Shown here: one piece after another, positions 23,548 through 23,618 of the stretch
Layout: each line of letters starts with the position of its first letter
Position numbering within the stretch: the stretch's first letter is position 1
NCBI GenBank assembly: GCA_964639275.1
Contig: CAZXCQ010000072.1
Span: forward strand, 1-23,618
DNA from: CAZXCQ01 sp964639275
GTDB lineage: Bacteria; Desulfobacterota; DSM-4660; Desulfatiglandales; Desulfatiglandaceae
Reading direction: 5' to 3'
DNA: 23,618 nucleotides
Position numbers and translations under genes: made by a program
Notes under the pieces: model-generated
What the model was told of the DNA's origin: nothing
Database searches by the model: none
The model's input: the letters and a program-made list of their open reading frames with translations, nothing else

Positions 23548-23618
23548 TTTAGCCTTTTTTAAAATTGACACTTGGACAGGGGAATGGGGGTTCGGAATCC
23601 CCATTCCCCGGGTTTCAA
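23548..23618 (+). repeat. Dispersed palindromic element, copy E (cut by window end)
   Basis: The left end is TTTAGCCTTTTTTAAAATTG followed by ACACTTGGACA. The hairpin arms GGGGAATGGGG (23579-23589) and CCCCATTCCCC (23599-23609) are perfectly complementary, and the copy continues GGGTTTCAA to the window edge. It lies 26 bases upstream of the rpoH-type gene, which reads away from it. This is the best-conserved hairpin in the plus orientation. Confidence 0.85.

Noticed and set aside
23548..23618. Sigma-32-like promoter on the minus strand of the element ahead of rpoH
   Set aside because: TTGAAA (CTTGAAA in the copy with full flanks) and CCCCATT elements exist, but about 23 bases separate them, too far for a sigma-32 promoter. 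Both are explained by the palindrome.

Overview
The window looks like a chromosomal segment from a Gram-negative bacterium. Its composition, divergent promoters and gene families fit a Desulfobacterota-type (former Deltaproteobacteria) genome, but I cannot fix the lineage without a search. Nearly all of it is devoted to the outer leaflet of the outer membrane: lipid A modification with 4-amino-4-deoxy-L-arabinose (L-Ara4N), LPS core and O-antigen assembly, lipid A export, and a lipoprotein-handling pair. No phage, transposase, CRISPR, tRNA or rRNA gene is visible.

Layout. (1) At 191-1861 on the minus strand lies a GT39 (ArnT-like) membrane glycosyltransferase. It is divergent from the plus-strand operon, with face-to-face promoters in 1919-2007. 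(2) Positions 2034-11580 on the plus strand hold a GT2 and a GT4 glycosyltransferase, followed by a near-complete arn pathway in the order arnE-like, arnB, arnC, arnA, arnD, arnT. ArnA keeps every catalytic residue I could check. A second, strong-looking promoter at 4077-4104 sits just before arnE and would produce a leader that contains a palindromic repeat. No ugd, arnF or two-component regulator gene is present in the window. (3) Positions 11786-23521, all on the minus strand and converging on arnT, read in the direction of transcription: RpoH-type sigma factor, TPR lipoprotein, LolB/LolA-like lipoprotein, WaaE-like GT2, a second GT2, GT9 heptosyltransferase, MsbA, O-antigen ligase (WaaL-like), a GT-D-fold (DUF1792-like) protein and a CgeB-like glycosyltransferase. 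Gaps are mostly 0-50 bases, so much of this is probably one or two operons. The two blocks fit together: the minus block builds the core, flips lipid A-core and ligates the O-chain, while the plus block makes, flips and transfers L-Ara4N to lipid A.

Non-coding structure is the most unusual part. Five copies of a ~70-100 base palindromic element (at 43, 4164, 11713, 15166 and 23548) share a GGGGAATGGGG/CCCCATTCCCC-type hairpin and imperfect terminal inverted repeats. The stem covaries between copies. Each complete copy also carries an ATG-led open frame (MGVRNPHSPGF-like) that in two cases runs in frame into the next gene. Separately, arnC is bracketed by two arrays of 7-base repeats: one encodes part of its N-terminus, the other forms an inverted pair covering its stop codon and the gap to arnA. 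These repeats are the best candidates for something undescribed. The protein-coding content is recognisable LPS biology in an interesting arrangement.
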